NCBI GenBank assembly: GCA_002842255.1
Contig: PHCM01000014.1
Coordinates: 1 to 13,636, forward strand
From: Betaproteobacteria bacterium HGW-Betaproteobacteria-2
GTDB lineage: Bacteria > Pseudomonadota > Gammaproteobacteria > Burkholderiales > Methylophilaceae
Length of the DNA stretch: 13,636 nt
Direction: 5' to 3'
Position 1 is the first letter of the stretch. Each line of letters begins with the position of its first letter. Made by a program: the position numbers and the translations under genes. Shown piece by piece: positions 1-7,480 of this stretch. The notes below the pieces were generated by a model. The model saw only the letters and a list, made by a program, of their open reading frames with translations. It did no database searches and was not told where the DNA came from.

Positions 1-147
1 GCGCTTTATGCGCCACTTGCATCACAGGCACAGAAACTGTTGTCTCCTGCGGAGATGGGCGAGTTGTTCAAGGTGATGGCATTGGGCAAGCAATGTGAGT
101 GTTCGCTACTTGGATTTTTACAGGGTGACCGGTCGCATACGCTTTAA
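1..147 (+). CDS. MidA-family SAM-dependent methyltransferase, C-terminal end (partial)
   Basis: The frame is open from the first base to TAA at 145-147, giving 48 residues; the 5' part lies outside the window. The tail contains SPAEMGELFKVMALGK and ends LLGFLQGDRSHTL. This is the conserved C-terminus of the COG1565/DUF185 family of class I SAM-dependent methyltransferases (MidA, called NDUFAF7 in mitochondria, where it methylates an arginine of a complex I subunit). The bacterial substrate is not settled, and the SAM-binding motifs are not visible here, so the assignment rests only on recognising the tail. The last codons (GDRSHTL) lie inside a 20-bp sequence repeated exactly 120 bp downstream. 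A Shine-Dalgarno-like AAGGAGG overlaps the stop codon but is followed only by a seven-codon frame. Confidence 0.8.
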   Translation, partial: ALYAPLASQAQKLLSPAEMGELFKVMALGKQCECSLLGFLQGDRSHTL

Positions 148-266
148 GGAGGCGCTGATTAAATGAGTGAGCGGGATGAGGTGTAACCGCAAGGGTCATG
201 TCCGTCAAGGGCCCGCTCCTTCGTCGCGACCTTGACGCCACAAGGCGACCGGTCGCATACGCTTTA
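127..266. repeat. 20-bp perfect direct repeat pair, 120 bp apart
   Basis: The sequence gaccggtcgcatacgcttta occurs at 127-146 and again at 247-266. The first copy encodes the final residues of the midA-like gene; the second is non-coding. The second copy sits in a 12-bp palindrome, GCGACCGGTCGC (246-257). About 100 bp of GC-rich, palindrome-bearing sequence lies between them. Duplication of a gene's 3' end is what a past integration or short-homology rearrangement could leave, but there is no integrase or element here. Confidence 0.75.
203..237. other. Inverted repeat / possible hairpin between midA and trmB
   Basis: CGTCAAGG (203-210) is complementary to CCTTGACG (230-237), giving an 8-bp stem with a 19-nt loop. 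The right arm could instead pair in part with CAAGG at 241-245. There is no T-run after it, so it is not a classical intrinsic terminator. It might form in the midA mRNA tail. Its function is unknown. Confidence 0.4.
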
Positions 267-303
267 GCTGGGCAATCGACGAAACCACCCTGAACGACTC
301 AGG

Positions 304-309
304 TATAAT
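304..309 (+). promoter_or_regulatory. Candidate -10 box for trmB
   Basis: A perfect TATAAT lies 29 bases upstream of the trmB ATG. No good -35 hexamer is found 16-18 bp upstream (the area around 280-287 matches poorly), so the promoter is inferred from the -10 box and its position alone. Confidence 0.5.
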
Positions 310-338
310 CGCCGCCTTATTATTGAGCGCAGATCACC

Positions 339-1043
339 ATGTCCGAAAAAGACACATCCGCAAACGAGGATTTGAAGCATCGGCCGATACGCAGTTTTGT
401 CCTGCGTCAGGGGCGTTTGACGCCTGCCCAGCAACGCGCGATCGAGACCAACATGCCGCGTTTCGGTGTTGCCTACAAACCGGAACTGCTGGACTTGGAT
501 GCTTTGTTCGGCCGTGCCGACAGCCGCAAGATTCTGGAGATCGGTTTCGGCATGGGCGACAGTACGGCAGCCATTGCTGTGGCTAATCCGGATATCGACT
601 ATCTGGGTATCGAGGTGCACGGCCCCGGTGTCGGAAATCTGCTCAGGCTGATCGAGGCTTCACAGCTGACCAACCTGCGGCTGGTGCAGCACGACGCAGT
701 GGAAGTGCTGAACAACATGATTGCCGATGGTGCGCTGGATGGCGTACATATCTTCTTCCCCGATCCCTGGCACAAGAAGCGCCATAACAAGCGGCGTTTG
801 ATACAGTCAGCGTTCATCAGCATGCTGTGCAGCAAGCTGAAAGCGGGCGCTTACATTCATGTGGCGACGGATTGGCAAGAGTATGCGGAATGGGTGCTGG
901 AAGTGCTGAGTGCCGAACCGTTGCTGGAAAACACCGCGAAGGATTATGCGCCGCGACCGGATTACCGGCCGCTGACCAAGTTCGAGAAGCGCGGCCTGAA
1001 TCTAGGCCATGGTGTCTGGGACCTTATCTTCATCCGCAAATAA
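339..1043 (+). CDS. trmB: tRNA (guanine-N7-)-methyltransferase TrmB
   Basis: A 234-residue protein of normal length for TrmB, which uses SAM to make m7G46 in the variable loop of many tRNAs in the cytoplasm. The SAM-binding motif I is EIGFGMG at about residues 67-73, followed by the acidic strand IEVH (91-94). The family hallmark [13 protein letters not shown] is at 141-153, and the C-terminal TKFEKRG motif precedes the last strand. The ATG at 339 is supported by homology of the N-terminal [13 protein letters not shown] region and by a TATAAT box at 304; the ribosome binding site is weak. The last 42 bases overlap the end of the convergent engB. The identification is secure. Confidence 0.96.
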   Translation: MSEKDTSANEDLKHRPIRSFVLRQGRLTPAQQRAIETNMPRFGVAYKPELLDLDALFGRADSRKILEIGFGMGDSTAAIAVANPDIDYLGIEVHGPGVGNLLRLIEASQLTNLRLVQHDAVEVLNNMIADGALDGVHIFFPDPWHKKRHNKRRLIQSAFISMLCSKLKAGAYIHVATDWQEYAEWVLEVLSAEPLLENTAKDYAPRPDYRPLTKFEKRGLNLGHGVWDLIFIRK

Positions 1044-1625
1044 CCACTGGCCGATGATCTTTTCGGCTTCTTCCACACCTTGTTTCTTCAGGCTGGAAAA
1101 GAGCTGTACCGTGCAATTTCCCCAGGTCTCGTTCAGTTCCTTTTTCACTGCCTGCAGGGTCTGGTTGGCGGCGTTGCGCGACAGCTTGTCGGATTTGGTC
1201 AGCAAAACATGTACAGGCTTGCCGCTGGGGCAGAACCAGTCGAGCATCTGCCGGTCAAGCGGCGTAAGAGGATGGCGGCAGTCCATGACCAGCACCAGTC
1301 CGTGCAATGACGTGCGGTAGCTGAGATAGGCGGACAGCGTCATCTGCCAGTGTTCGCGCATGGCCTGCGGCACTTTGGCATAACCATAGCCCGGCAGGTC
1401 GACCAGAAAGCGCTCATCACCCAACGCGAAAAAGTTGATCAGCTGGGTGCGGCCAGGTTGCTTGCTGACATAGGCGAGCCGGTTGTGGTTGGCCATCGTG
1501 TTGAGCGCGCTGGATTTGCCGGCATTGGAGCGCCCCGCGAACGCGACCTCGACCCCCGCTGGCGGCGGCAGATCACGCAGGTTGTGCGCGGAGATGTAAA
1601 AGCTGGCATTTTGAAACAGGGGCAT
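1002..1625 (-). CDS. engB: Ribosome biogenesis GTP-binding protein EngB (YihA/YsxC)
   Basis: A 207-residue small GTPase of the TrmE-Era-EngA-EngB-Septin group. YihA/YsxC is an essential GTPase acting in assembly of the large ribosomal subunit. G1 is GRSNAGKSS (31-39), the G2 threonine lies in PGRTQ (about 60), G3 is DLPG (76-79) and G4 is TKSD (143-146), with G5-like FSS near 176. Start ATG reads from 1625 and stop TAG is at 1004-1002. No strong Shine-Dalgarno is visible upstream. The C-terminal 13 codons and the stop lie antisense to the 3' end of trmB. It is divergent from the cytochrome c4 gene, with about 130 bp between the two start codons. Confidence 0.96.
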   Translation of the reverse strand: MPLFQNASFYISAHNLRDLPPPAGVEVAFAGRSNAGKSSALNTMANHNRLAYVSKQPGRTQLINFFALGDERFLVDLPGYGYAKVPQAMREHWQMTLSAYLSYRTSLHGLVLVMDCRHPLTPLDRQMLDWFCPSGKPVHVLLTKSDKLSRNAANQTLQAVKKELNETWGNCTVQLFSSLKKQGVEEAEKIIGQWLFADEDKVPDTMA

Positions 1626-1688
1626 GAGAGATAAACTTATAAAGCGCTGAAAGAGTGGAAAATGCTATCACGATATGATGCTTTTCGA

Positions 1689-1694
1689 TAAAAT
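1689..1694 (+). promoter_or_regulatory. Weak candidate -10 box for the cytochrome c4 gene
   Basis: TAAAAT lies about 60 bp upstream of the ATG at 1755, in the AT-rich engB/cytochrome divergent region. No convincing -35 partner is present. Confidence 0.25.
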
Positions 1695-1754
1695 AGCGCG
1701 ATTAATGTTCTAAAACCATTTCTGTATCAACTGTTGAGTACTGAGGAGTCGGGT

Positions 1755-2363
1755 ATGAGTTTCCGTATTATTGCGGCATTTGCGTTGGGTTTGTTCAGTG
1801 CCGTTTCTGCCAATGCTGCTGGCGATGCAGCCAAAGGTGCCACGATTGCCAAACAGGTCTGTATGGCCTGCCATGGCGCTGATGGCAACAGCATGATCCC
1901 GATGTACCCGAAGCTGGCTGGCCAGCATCCTGAATATATCGCCAAGCAGTTGAACAACTTCAAATCCGGCGAACGCAACAATGCAATCATGGCTGGCATG
2001 GTGACTACCTTGTCACCTGAAGACATGGGCAACCTCGGTGCTTTCTATGCTTCCCAGGCTGCCAAGGGTGGCACTGCACAATCCAATGGCAAGGGTTCTG
2101 CCGGTGAAAAAATCTACAAGGCGGGAGTCGCCGGTAAAGGTGTGCCCGCCTGCGCTTCCTGCCACGGTCCTACCGGTAGCGGTGTGCCAGTGCAGTTCCC
2201 ACGTCTTGCTGGTCAGCATGCCGAATACACCATTGCCCAGCTGAAAACATTCCGCTCCGGCGAACGCGCCAACGATGCTGCCAAGATGATGCGCATGATT
2301 GCAGCCAAGTTGAGTGATGAAGAAATGGCTGCGGTCGCTGACTACATCCAGGGTCTGCGTTAA
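1755..2363 (+). CDS. Diheme cytochrome c4
   Basis: A secreted c-type cytochrome of 202 residues. An N-terminal signal peptide (hydrophobic stretch about 4-17) probably ends after ANA near residue 21. Two haem-binding motifs are present, CMACH (36-40) and CASCH (133-137), each opening one of two similar domains. PKLAGQHPEYIAKQL and PRLAGQHAEYTIAQL mark the internal duplication, and Met-rich segments after each can supply axial ligands. This is the cytochrome c4 layout, a periplasmic electron carrier commonly delivering electrons to terminal oxidases. An in-frame TTG at 1734 would add seven residues, but ATG 1755 has GAGGAG at 1743-1748 at good spacing and gives a cleaner signal peptide. The downstream resB and ccsB encode the machinery that would attach its haems. 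Confidence 0.94.
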   Translation: MSFRIIAAFALGLFSAVSANAAGDAAKGATIAKQVCMACHGADGNSMIPMYPKLAGQHPEYIAKQLNNFKSGERNNAIMAGMVTTLSPEDMGNLGAFYASQAAKGGTAQSNGKGSAGEKIYKAGVAGKGVPACASCHGPTGSGVPVQFPRLAGQHAEYTIAQLKTFRSGERANDAAKMMRMIAAKLSDEEMAAVADYIQGLR

Positions 2364-2387
2364 GCGATAGTCGTAGTAAATTCATGG

Positions 2388-2420
2388 GTCAAGGGTGGCA
2401 TATGCCACCCTTGACTTTAT
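2388..2420 (+). terminator. Palindromic terminator after cytochrome c4
   Basis: A perfect 28-bp palindrome with arms GTCAAGGGTGGCAT and ATGCCACCCTTGAC (2388-2415) is followed by TTTAT. It lies 24 bases after the cytochrome stop codon. The T-tract is short, so termination strength is uncertain. Confidence 0.7.
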
Positions 2421-2462
2421 CCAGCGTATGCTTTTCCGGCCACAGCCATCTTCTTGTGAGTG

Positions 2463-4508
2463 ATGGCAACTCGTGGCCAGGCTTGCTGTCCTAATTCCGG
2501 ATTATCAACACTCAATCAAACGATAAAGCGAAACGATAAAGCCTTGAAGTCACGCCAAACCACTTCCAAACGCCTTTATGAGCTCCTGAGTTCCATGCGC
2601 TTTGCCGTCAGTCTGCTGACGGTATTGGGCATCGCTTCCATCATTGGTACCGTTCTCAAGCAGAATGAGCCGTACACCAATTACATCATTCAGTTCGGCC
2701 AGTTCTGGTTTGAAGTCTTCGAAGTGTTGGGGCTCTATGACGTCTATCACAGCGTCTGGTTTTTGCTGATTCTGCTGTTCCTGGTCATTTCCACCAGCCT
2801 CTGCGTTTATCGCAACTCCCCCAACATGCTGCGCGAGATGCGTGTCTGGCGTGAGCATGCCACCGAGAAATCCTTGCGTGCCTTCAGTCATCAGCATGAG
2901 TATCAGGCGAACGGCACACCGGATGAAATCAGGGCTGGTCTGACACGCTTTCTGACGGCACGGGGCTTCCGTTTCAAGACGGTACAGCACGAGAACGGCG
3001 ATCAACTGATCGCGGCGAAAGCCGGCACCTATCAGCGTCTCGGTTATATCTTTACGCATACCGCCATCGTCGTCATCTGCGTGGGCGGTCTGATCGACGG
3101 CAATGTGCCGTTCAAGGTGCAGGAGCTGCTTGGCTACAAGACGGTCGAAGTGCGCGATATCGCGGCTTCCGAAGTGCCGGCCGAGAGCCGTCTGTCCACT
3201 GCCAATCTGTCATTCCGCGGCAATATGACCTTGCCGGAAGGCACCAGTGCCGACGTCGCCTTCATGCGCATGCGGGACGGTTATCTGGTGCAGGAGCTGC
3301 CGTTCCGGGTGGCACTCAAGGATTTCCGCATCGAACACTATGCTACAGGCCAGCCCAAGTCCTTCGAGAGTGATCTGGTCATCACCGATCCGGATCTGGC
3401 CGAGCCGCTGGAAGCCACTATCAGTGTCAACAAGCCATTGATCTACAAGGGCATCGCCATTTATCAATCCGATTTCCAGGATGGCGGTTCCAACCTGGAT
3501 TTCAATCTCTGGGGTCTGTTCAGCAATCAAGTGGCGCCGTTGTCAGTCCGGGGCACGATACATCAGGAAGTGACGCTGGGTGAAGGCGATACTGCATTGA
3601 CGGTAGAATTCGATGATTTCCGTAAATTCAATATTCTCAACCTGACTGCCGATGGCAAGGGCAAGCCGCATAATGTCGGCCCCAATGTCACGTTCAAGGT
3701 GCGCGATACACAAGGACAGGCGCGCGAATACGTGACCTACATGCAGCCATTGAAGCTGGATGAGAGATTCTATTTCGTTTCCGGCATGCGTCCGGCCTTG
3801 CAGGAAGAGTTCAAGTACCTGCGCATCCCGGTCGATGAGAATTTCGAAATCGAAGGCTTCATGCGCCTGCGTGCCGCGATGATGGACAGCGCGGCGCATG
3901 CGGAGATTGCCCGTCGCCTGACCAAGTCGTCATTGTCTGCCGATGCTGACAATGACGATATGAAGGGGAAGTTCGAGTCCAGTGTCACGCAATTGCTCAG
4001 GGCGTTTGCCGAGGGTGGGTACACCAGAATTGCCGCGCTGATCGAAGATTCCGTGCCGGAGGAGCAACGTGACAATGCAGCACAAACTTACATCAAGATT
4101 ATCAGCAGTGCGGCATTTGAAGCGCATAATCTGGCACGTGAACGCGCAGATAAGTCACCCGCAGTGGCGGATGAAGAGACCTTGATTTTCCTGCAGGACA
4201 GCCTTAACAGCTTGAGCGATATATTCTTTTATGGTGCGCCGTTCTATCTGGAGCTGAAGGAGTATGAACATCGCGAGGCCAGCGGACTGCAGCTGACGCG
4301 CTCGCCCGGCAAGAACCTGGTGTATTCCGGTTCGGTTTTGCTGGTGCTTGGCATTTTTGCCATGATCTATATTCGTGAACGCCGAATCTGGTTGCTGGTC
4401 AAATCCGACAATCGGGTATTGTTTGCCATGTCTTCCAATCGCAAGAACCGCGATCTGGATCTGGAGTTTGCCCGTTATCAGGAGCAATTGCAGCGTCTGT
4501 TGGCCTAG
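2463..4508 (+). CDS. resB: Cytochrome c biogenesis protein ResB
   Basis: About 680 residues, the usual size for proteobacterial ResB. With its partner CcsB/ResC it forms the System II haem exporter and cytochrome c synthase in the cytoplasmic membrane. Membrane segments appear at about residues 47-66, 98-116, 195-213 and 619-638, with a large periplasmic domain between the third and fourth. SSMRFAVSLLTVLG and the third-helix FTHTA (His near 199) are family features; that histidine corresponds to a haem-pathway ligand known in fused CcsBA proteins. The start is uncertain: GTG 2460 and ATG 2463 lack a clear ribosome binding site, and TTG 2544 (giving MKSRQTTSKRLYELL) would match the usual N-terminus better. 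A 13-bp tandem repeat lies in this doubtful leader. The gene is followed by ccsB after 30 bp. Confidence 0.93.
   Translation: MATRGQACCPNSGLSTLNQTIKRNDKALKSRQTTSKRLYELLSSMRFAVSLLTVLGIASIIGTVLKQNEPYTNYIIQFGQFWFEVFEVLGLYDVYHSVWFLLILLFLVISTSLCVYRNSPNMLREMRVWREHATEKSLRAFSHQHEYQANGTPDEIRAGLTRFLTARGFRFKTVQHENGDQLIAAKAGTYQRLGYIFTHTAIVVICVGGLIDGNVPFKVQELLGYKTVEVRDIAASEVPAESRLSTANLSFRGNMTLPEGTSADVAFMRMRDGYLVQELPFRVALKDFRIEHYATGQPKSFESDLVITDPDLAEPLEATISVNKPLIYKGIAIYQSDFQDGGSNLDFNLWGLFSNQVAPLSVRGTIHQEVTLGEGDTALTVEFDDFRKFNILNLTADGKGKPHNVGPNVTFKVRDTQGQAREYVTYMQPLKLDERFYFVSGMRPALQEEFKYLRIPVDENFEIEGFMRLRAAMMDSAAHAEIARRLTKSSLSADADNDDMKGKFESSVTQLLRAFAEGGYTRIAALIEDSVPEEQRDNAAQTYIKIISSAAFEAHNLARERADKSPAVADEETLIFLQDSLNSLSDIFFYGAPFYLELKEYEHREASGLQLTRSPGKNLVYSGSVLLVLGIFAMIYIRERRIWLLVKSDNRVLFAMSSNRKNRDLDLEFARYQEQLQRLLA
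2518..2543 (+). repeat. 13-bp tandem repeat in the resB leader
   Basis: AAACGATAAAGC occurs at 2518-2529 and 2531-2542, giving a period of 13 bases. The period is not a multiple of three, so if translated the two copies are read in different frames. It sits just before the alternative TTG start at 2544. Confidence 0.6.
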
Positions 4509-4538
4509 TAAGCACAGACCTATTTTTGGGAAAACAGT

Positions 4539-5684
4539 ATGAATAACGCCTTGATCAACGATGAACCGATTCCACTGTTAAAACGCCTGAACTGGCAGGA
4601 TTGGCTCTATTCCATTGTGCTGCTGGCGGGCGCCATATTCGCCTTTAATCGCTACAGCCATCACATGGACGTCTATGAGCAGGGCTTTCTGTTCGGCGCC
4701 GTGGCGACTTTCAGCTGGCTGGGTTGGTCATGGAAAGCCATGCGTAACCTTGTTCTCGGTGTTGGCGTGCTCAGTCTCTTCGCCATCTTTGTTTATGATG
4801 CAGACCTGCAACGAGCCGAGCAGGCATTCTTTCTCAAATATCTGATCTCCAGCCAATCGGCCATCATGTGGATGAACGTGCTGTTCATCCTGGCTACCGT
4901 GACTTACTGGGTGGCATTGTTCAACCGCTCGCAATTCACCGGCAAGTTCGCTTCCTCGCTTGCCTGGGCCGCTGTGCTGATGGGCTTTGTCGGGCTCATG
5001 GTGCGCTGGTATGAGTCCTATCTGATCGCGCCGGATGTCGGCTACATTCCTGTCAGCAATCTGTATGAAGTGTTCATCCTGTTCTGCCTGATCACTGCGC
5101 TGCTCTATCTTTATTACGAACGGCGTTATGCGACGCGCCAGCTCGGCGGCTTCGTCATGCTGATCATCAGTGCTGCCGTCGGTTTCATCCTCTGGTATAT
5201 CTTCGATCGTGAGGCGTACACGATTCAGCCGCTGGTGCCGGCGTTGCAATCCTACTGGATGAAAATACACGTGCCCGCCAACTTTATCGGTTACGGCGCC
5301 TTCTCTCTCGCTGCCATGGTGGGTATTGCCTACCTGCTGTCAGCTCGGGGCATCCTCGCATCCCGCCTGCCGTCACTGGATACCATGGATGACCTGATGT
5401 ACAAGGCGATTGCCGTCGGTTTTGCCTTCTTTACCATCGCGACCATTCTTGGCGCCATGTGGGCGGCGGAAGCCTGGGGCGGATACTGGTCCTGGGATCC
5501 GAAGGAGACCTGGGCGCTGATTGTCTGGCTGAATTATGCGGCTTGGCTGCACTTGCGTCTGGTCAAGGGCATGCGGGGCCCGATTCTGGCATGGTGGGCC
5601 GTGGTCGGACTGTTTGTCACCACTTTTGCTTTCATCGGTGTCAACATGTTCCTTTCCGGGTTACATTCTTACGGTGAACTATAA
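4539..5684 (+). CDS. ccsB: c-type cytochrome biogenesis protein CcsB (ResC/CcsA family)
   Basis: A 381-residue polytopic membrane protein, the haem-binding partner of ResB in System II cytochrome c maturation. The tryptophan-rich WWD motif is WGGYWSWDPKET (about 313-324). Histidines flank it where the family needs them: KIHVP (H244) before, WLHLR (H338) in the next helix, and GLHSYG (H376) at the C-terminus. The other membrane helices precede H244. Start ATG 4539 follows resB by 30 bp and has only a weak GGG-like ribosome binding site. Naming varies: TIGR03144 calls this protein CcsB, other authors ResC or CcsA. One oddity is the segment DVGYIPVSNLYE (about 166-177), where many relatives have GH before the I-P. 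Together with resB it should serve the cytochrome c4 encoded upstream and other c-type cytochromes. Confidence 0.94.
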   Translation: MNNALINDEPIPLLKRLNWQDWLYSIVLLAGAIFAFNRYSHHMDVYEQGFLFGAVATFSWLGWSWKAMRNLVLGVGVLSLFAIFVYDADLQRAEQAFFLKYLISSQSAIMWMNVLFILATVTYWVALFNRSQFTGKFASSLAWAAVLMGFVGLMVRWYESYLIAPDVGYIPVSNLYEVFILFCLITALLYLYYERRYATRQLGGFVMLIISAAVGFILWYIFDREAYTIQPLVPALQSYWMKIHVPANFIGYGAFSLAAMVGIAYLLSARGILASRLPSLDTMDDLMYKAIAVGFAFFTIATILGAMWAAEAWGGYWSWDPKETWALIVWLNYAAWLHLRLVKGMRGPILAWWAVVGLFVTTFAFIGVNMFLSGLHSYGEL

Positions 5685-5698
5685 GGCTAAGTAATAAT

Positions 5699-5730
5699 AA
5701 AAAACCAGGCCAAAAACGCCTGGTTTTTTT
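5699..5730. terminator. Bidirectional intrinsic terminator between ccsB and the sensor kinase
   Basis: AAAAAACCAGGC (5699-5710) pairs with GCCTGGTTTTTT (5718-5729) around a 7-nt loop. A-run and T-run flanks mean it can end transcription of both ccsB (+) and the convergent kinase gene (-). Confidence 0.9.
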
Positions 5731-5756
5731 ATGGTTTCAAATTTTGATCCTCAGAA

Positions 5757-7445
5757 TCAGTTTTCCTGTTCCAGCCGGAATCTCACGTTACCATCGCTGT
5801 TCTCGACCAGATTCAGTGCATAGCCTGCCTGCCTTGATTGTTTGGCAGCATGGTATAGCCCGATTCCCAGACCGTTCTCCGAGCGCACGTGTTTCTTGAA
5901 GAGGTGTTCTGCTTTATCCTGCGGCATGGCCTTGCCGGTATCTGAAACTTCCAGACAAAATTTCTCTCCCGTATTCAGTTCAGCCACGATTTCTATGCCA
6001 GGTTCATTGCGGGATTTCTCAATGGCGTTCTGCAACAGGTTGTCCACAACGCTGTCCAGCACTTCATCATCCACATCAATATCAGGCAACTTGCCGCAGA
6101 GGAAGTGGATAGCAGATCGATGGTGTCGTTGCTGCAGACTGGTCCACCAGTCGGCCAGCCTGGTTTTGCGGTTGCTACTGGTGTTCGGTGCCTGCAACTT
6201 GTCCAGCGTGAGTGCCAGACGTTGATTCATTTTGGGTAACTGTCGTCTGATCAGGTCTGCCAGCAGTGCGTCATCGTGGTTAGGAGTCAGCTCCGCGGCG
6301 CTACACAGCGCACTCATGGATTGCACGATGTTCTTGATGTCATGCGTCAGACGCGCACCCGTTTCGTAAACCGCCTGCATGTAGGCATTCTGCTGCAGGG
6401 TTTCTTCGCGGCGCTTCGCTTCGTAGAACTCGCCTAGCACCTGGGTCAGCAGATTTAGGTGCAGTGAAAGTGCCGGTGTCAGTGTGAAGCGCGTGTAGAG
6501 CTGCATGCTGACACCATGAAATTTGAGTTCGGAGTAGTGTTTGCTCTTGACTCCAAGCTCCCCGCTGCTTTCGGCGGTATCCCAGGTGATGCCGCTGACC
6601 CAGGGCAGGCTGGCGATTTCACGCATGGCGGATTCGATAAATTCCTTGGCTGAGTTTTTCTTTTCAGCCAGTTCGGCAATATTCTTGACCCATTGTTCGA
6701 ATGGCAGGCCCAGGCTCAGCAGATAGCGGGAAAGCAGATGGCCGATGCCGGCAAATCCTGCGCGCGGATTCCATAACCAGCTGATGGCCAGCAGGGCGAA
6801 AGCCAAGCCAAATAGCACCTTTACCAGGACTATTGCATAGTTCGCGCCGCTCGATGTCTCGATGGCATAGCTGCCCAATACCAGAATCACTGCCAACAGC
6901 AGCAGCACAAGCGTATAGAAAAAGTCGATGGTTGGTGGTAAGGGGCTGCTGGCATCATCGGTGGCGGCAACCAGAATCGCGATTGGCAGTAAAGGCATCA
7001 GGAAGGTAACAACAAATTCAGTGATGGCGATATCCTGCGCATTTCCCAGAAGCTTGGGCACAATCCAGAGCAGCAGCATCGCCAGCAGATAGCCGGCGGC
7101 AAACAAATAGGCCATTTGGCTTCTGGTTTTACTGGAAAAAACGCGTCCGCCCAATAGTCCAAAGAGTACAGCGACCCAGAAAGCCATCAGCCACCAGCTC
7201 ATGTAGTAGGTGAGTAGCAGTCCGCCGGCGATGAATAATGCTGCAGCGAAATGTGAAAGCGAGGCCTGTGTTCGCCAGATCGGTTGCCAGAGCAAAAAGA
7301 AACCATAATGACAAAGCAGGAATGCTTTTTGCACAAAACCATCCAACCCCCAAACGAGGACGATATGCAAGCTTAAAAGCATGAGCCCCAAGGATAGGCG
7401 GTGAAAGAGGTTGCTGGTTTTTGTAGCAAGTAGTTTGAAGGGCAT
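5757..7445 (-). CDS. Membrane sensor histidine kinase, PrsK-like
   Basis: A 562-residue predicted sensor kinase. Residues 1 to about 225 are almost entirely hydrophobic, with roughly eight membrane helices. Next comes a soluble region (about 245-345) that could be a GAF-like sensor domain, and then the phosphoacceptor helix with RLTHDIKN (His near 368). The ATP-binding domain has an N-box with N469 and N473, a G1 box DTGKA (502-506) and a G2 box GLGIGL (525-530). The DIKN H-box and the many-helix N-terminus resemble PrsK, the kinase of the PEP-CTERM/exosortase two-component pair whose partner PrsR activates sigma-54. PrsK is usually longer, so this is a resemblance, not an assignment. In the G1 box alanine replaces the usual second glycine. 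No response regulator is encoded nearby. It is divergent from the pilin-like gene. Confidence 0.85.
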   Translation of the reverse strand: MPFKLLATKTSNLFHRLSLGLMLLSLHIVLVWGLDGFVQKAFLLCHYGFFLLWQPIWRTQASLSHFAAALFIAGGLLLTYYMSWWLMAFWVAVLFGLLGGRVFSSKTRSQMAYLFAAGYLLAMLLLWIVPKLLGNAQDIAITEFVVTFLMPLLPIAILVAATDDASSPLPPTIDFFYTLVLLLLAVILVLGSYAIETSSGANYAIVLVKVLFGLAFALLAISWLWNPRAGFAGIGHLLSRYLLSLGLPFEQWVKNIAELAEKKNSAKEFIESAMREIASLPWVSGITWDTAESSGELGVKSKHYSELKFHGVSMQLYTRFTLTPALSLHLNLLTQVLGEFYEAKRREETLQQNAYMQAVYETGARLTHDIKNIVQSMSALCSAAELTPNHDDALLADLIRRQLPKMNQRLALTLDKLQAPNTSSNRKTRLADWWTSLQQRHHRSAIHFLCGKLPDIDVDDEVLDSVVDNLLQNAIEKSRNEPGIEIVAELNTGEKFCLEVSDTGKAMPQDKAEHLFKKHVRSENGLGIGLYHAAKQSRQAGYALNLVENSDGNVRFRLEQEN

Positions 7446-7480
7446 AATGAGCCTGAATTAAAGTTTAAGTGTCAGTTTTT

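Noticed and set aside
163..186. Seven-codon frame MSERDEV after a strong AAGGAGG at the midA stop
   Set aside because: It is too short and 10 bases from the Shine-Dalgarno, with no attenuator downstream. It may be a remnant of a lost gene start, but nothing supports a functional peptide.
1734..1754. TTG start extending cytochrome c4 by seven residues
   Set aside because: The ATG at 1755 has GAGGAG at proper spacing and gives a normal signal peptide; the extension would contain that ribosome binding site.
2388..2415. 28-bp perfect palindrome as an operator for resB
   Set aside because: It lies 24 bases after the cytochrome stop and is followed by a T-rich run, so a terminator is the simpler reading; a regulatory role is not excluded.
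4728..5270. Antisense open frame of 180 codons opposite ccsB
   Set aside because: Low-complexity, charged translation with no family features; ccsB on the other strand is unambiguous.
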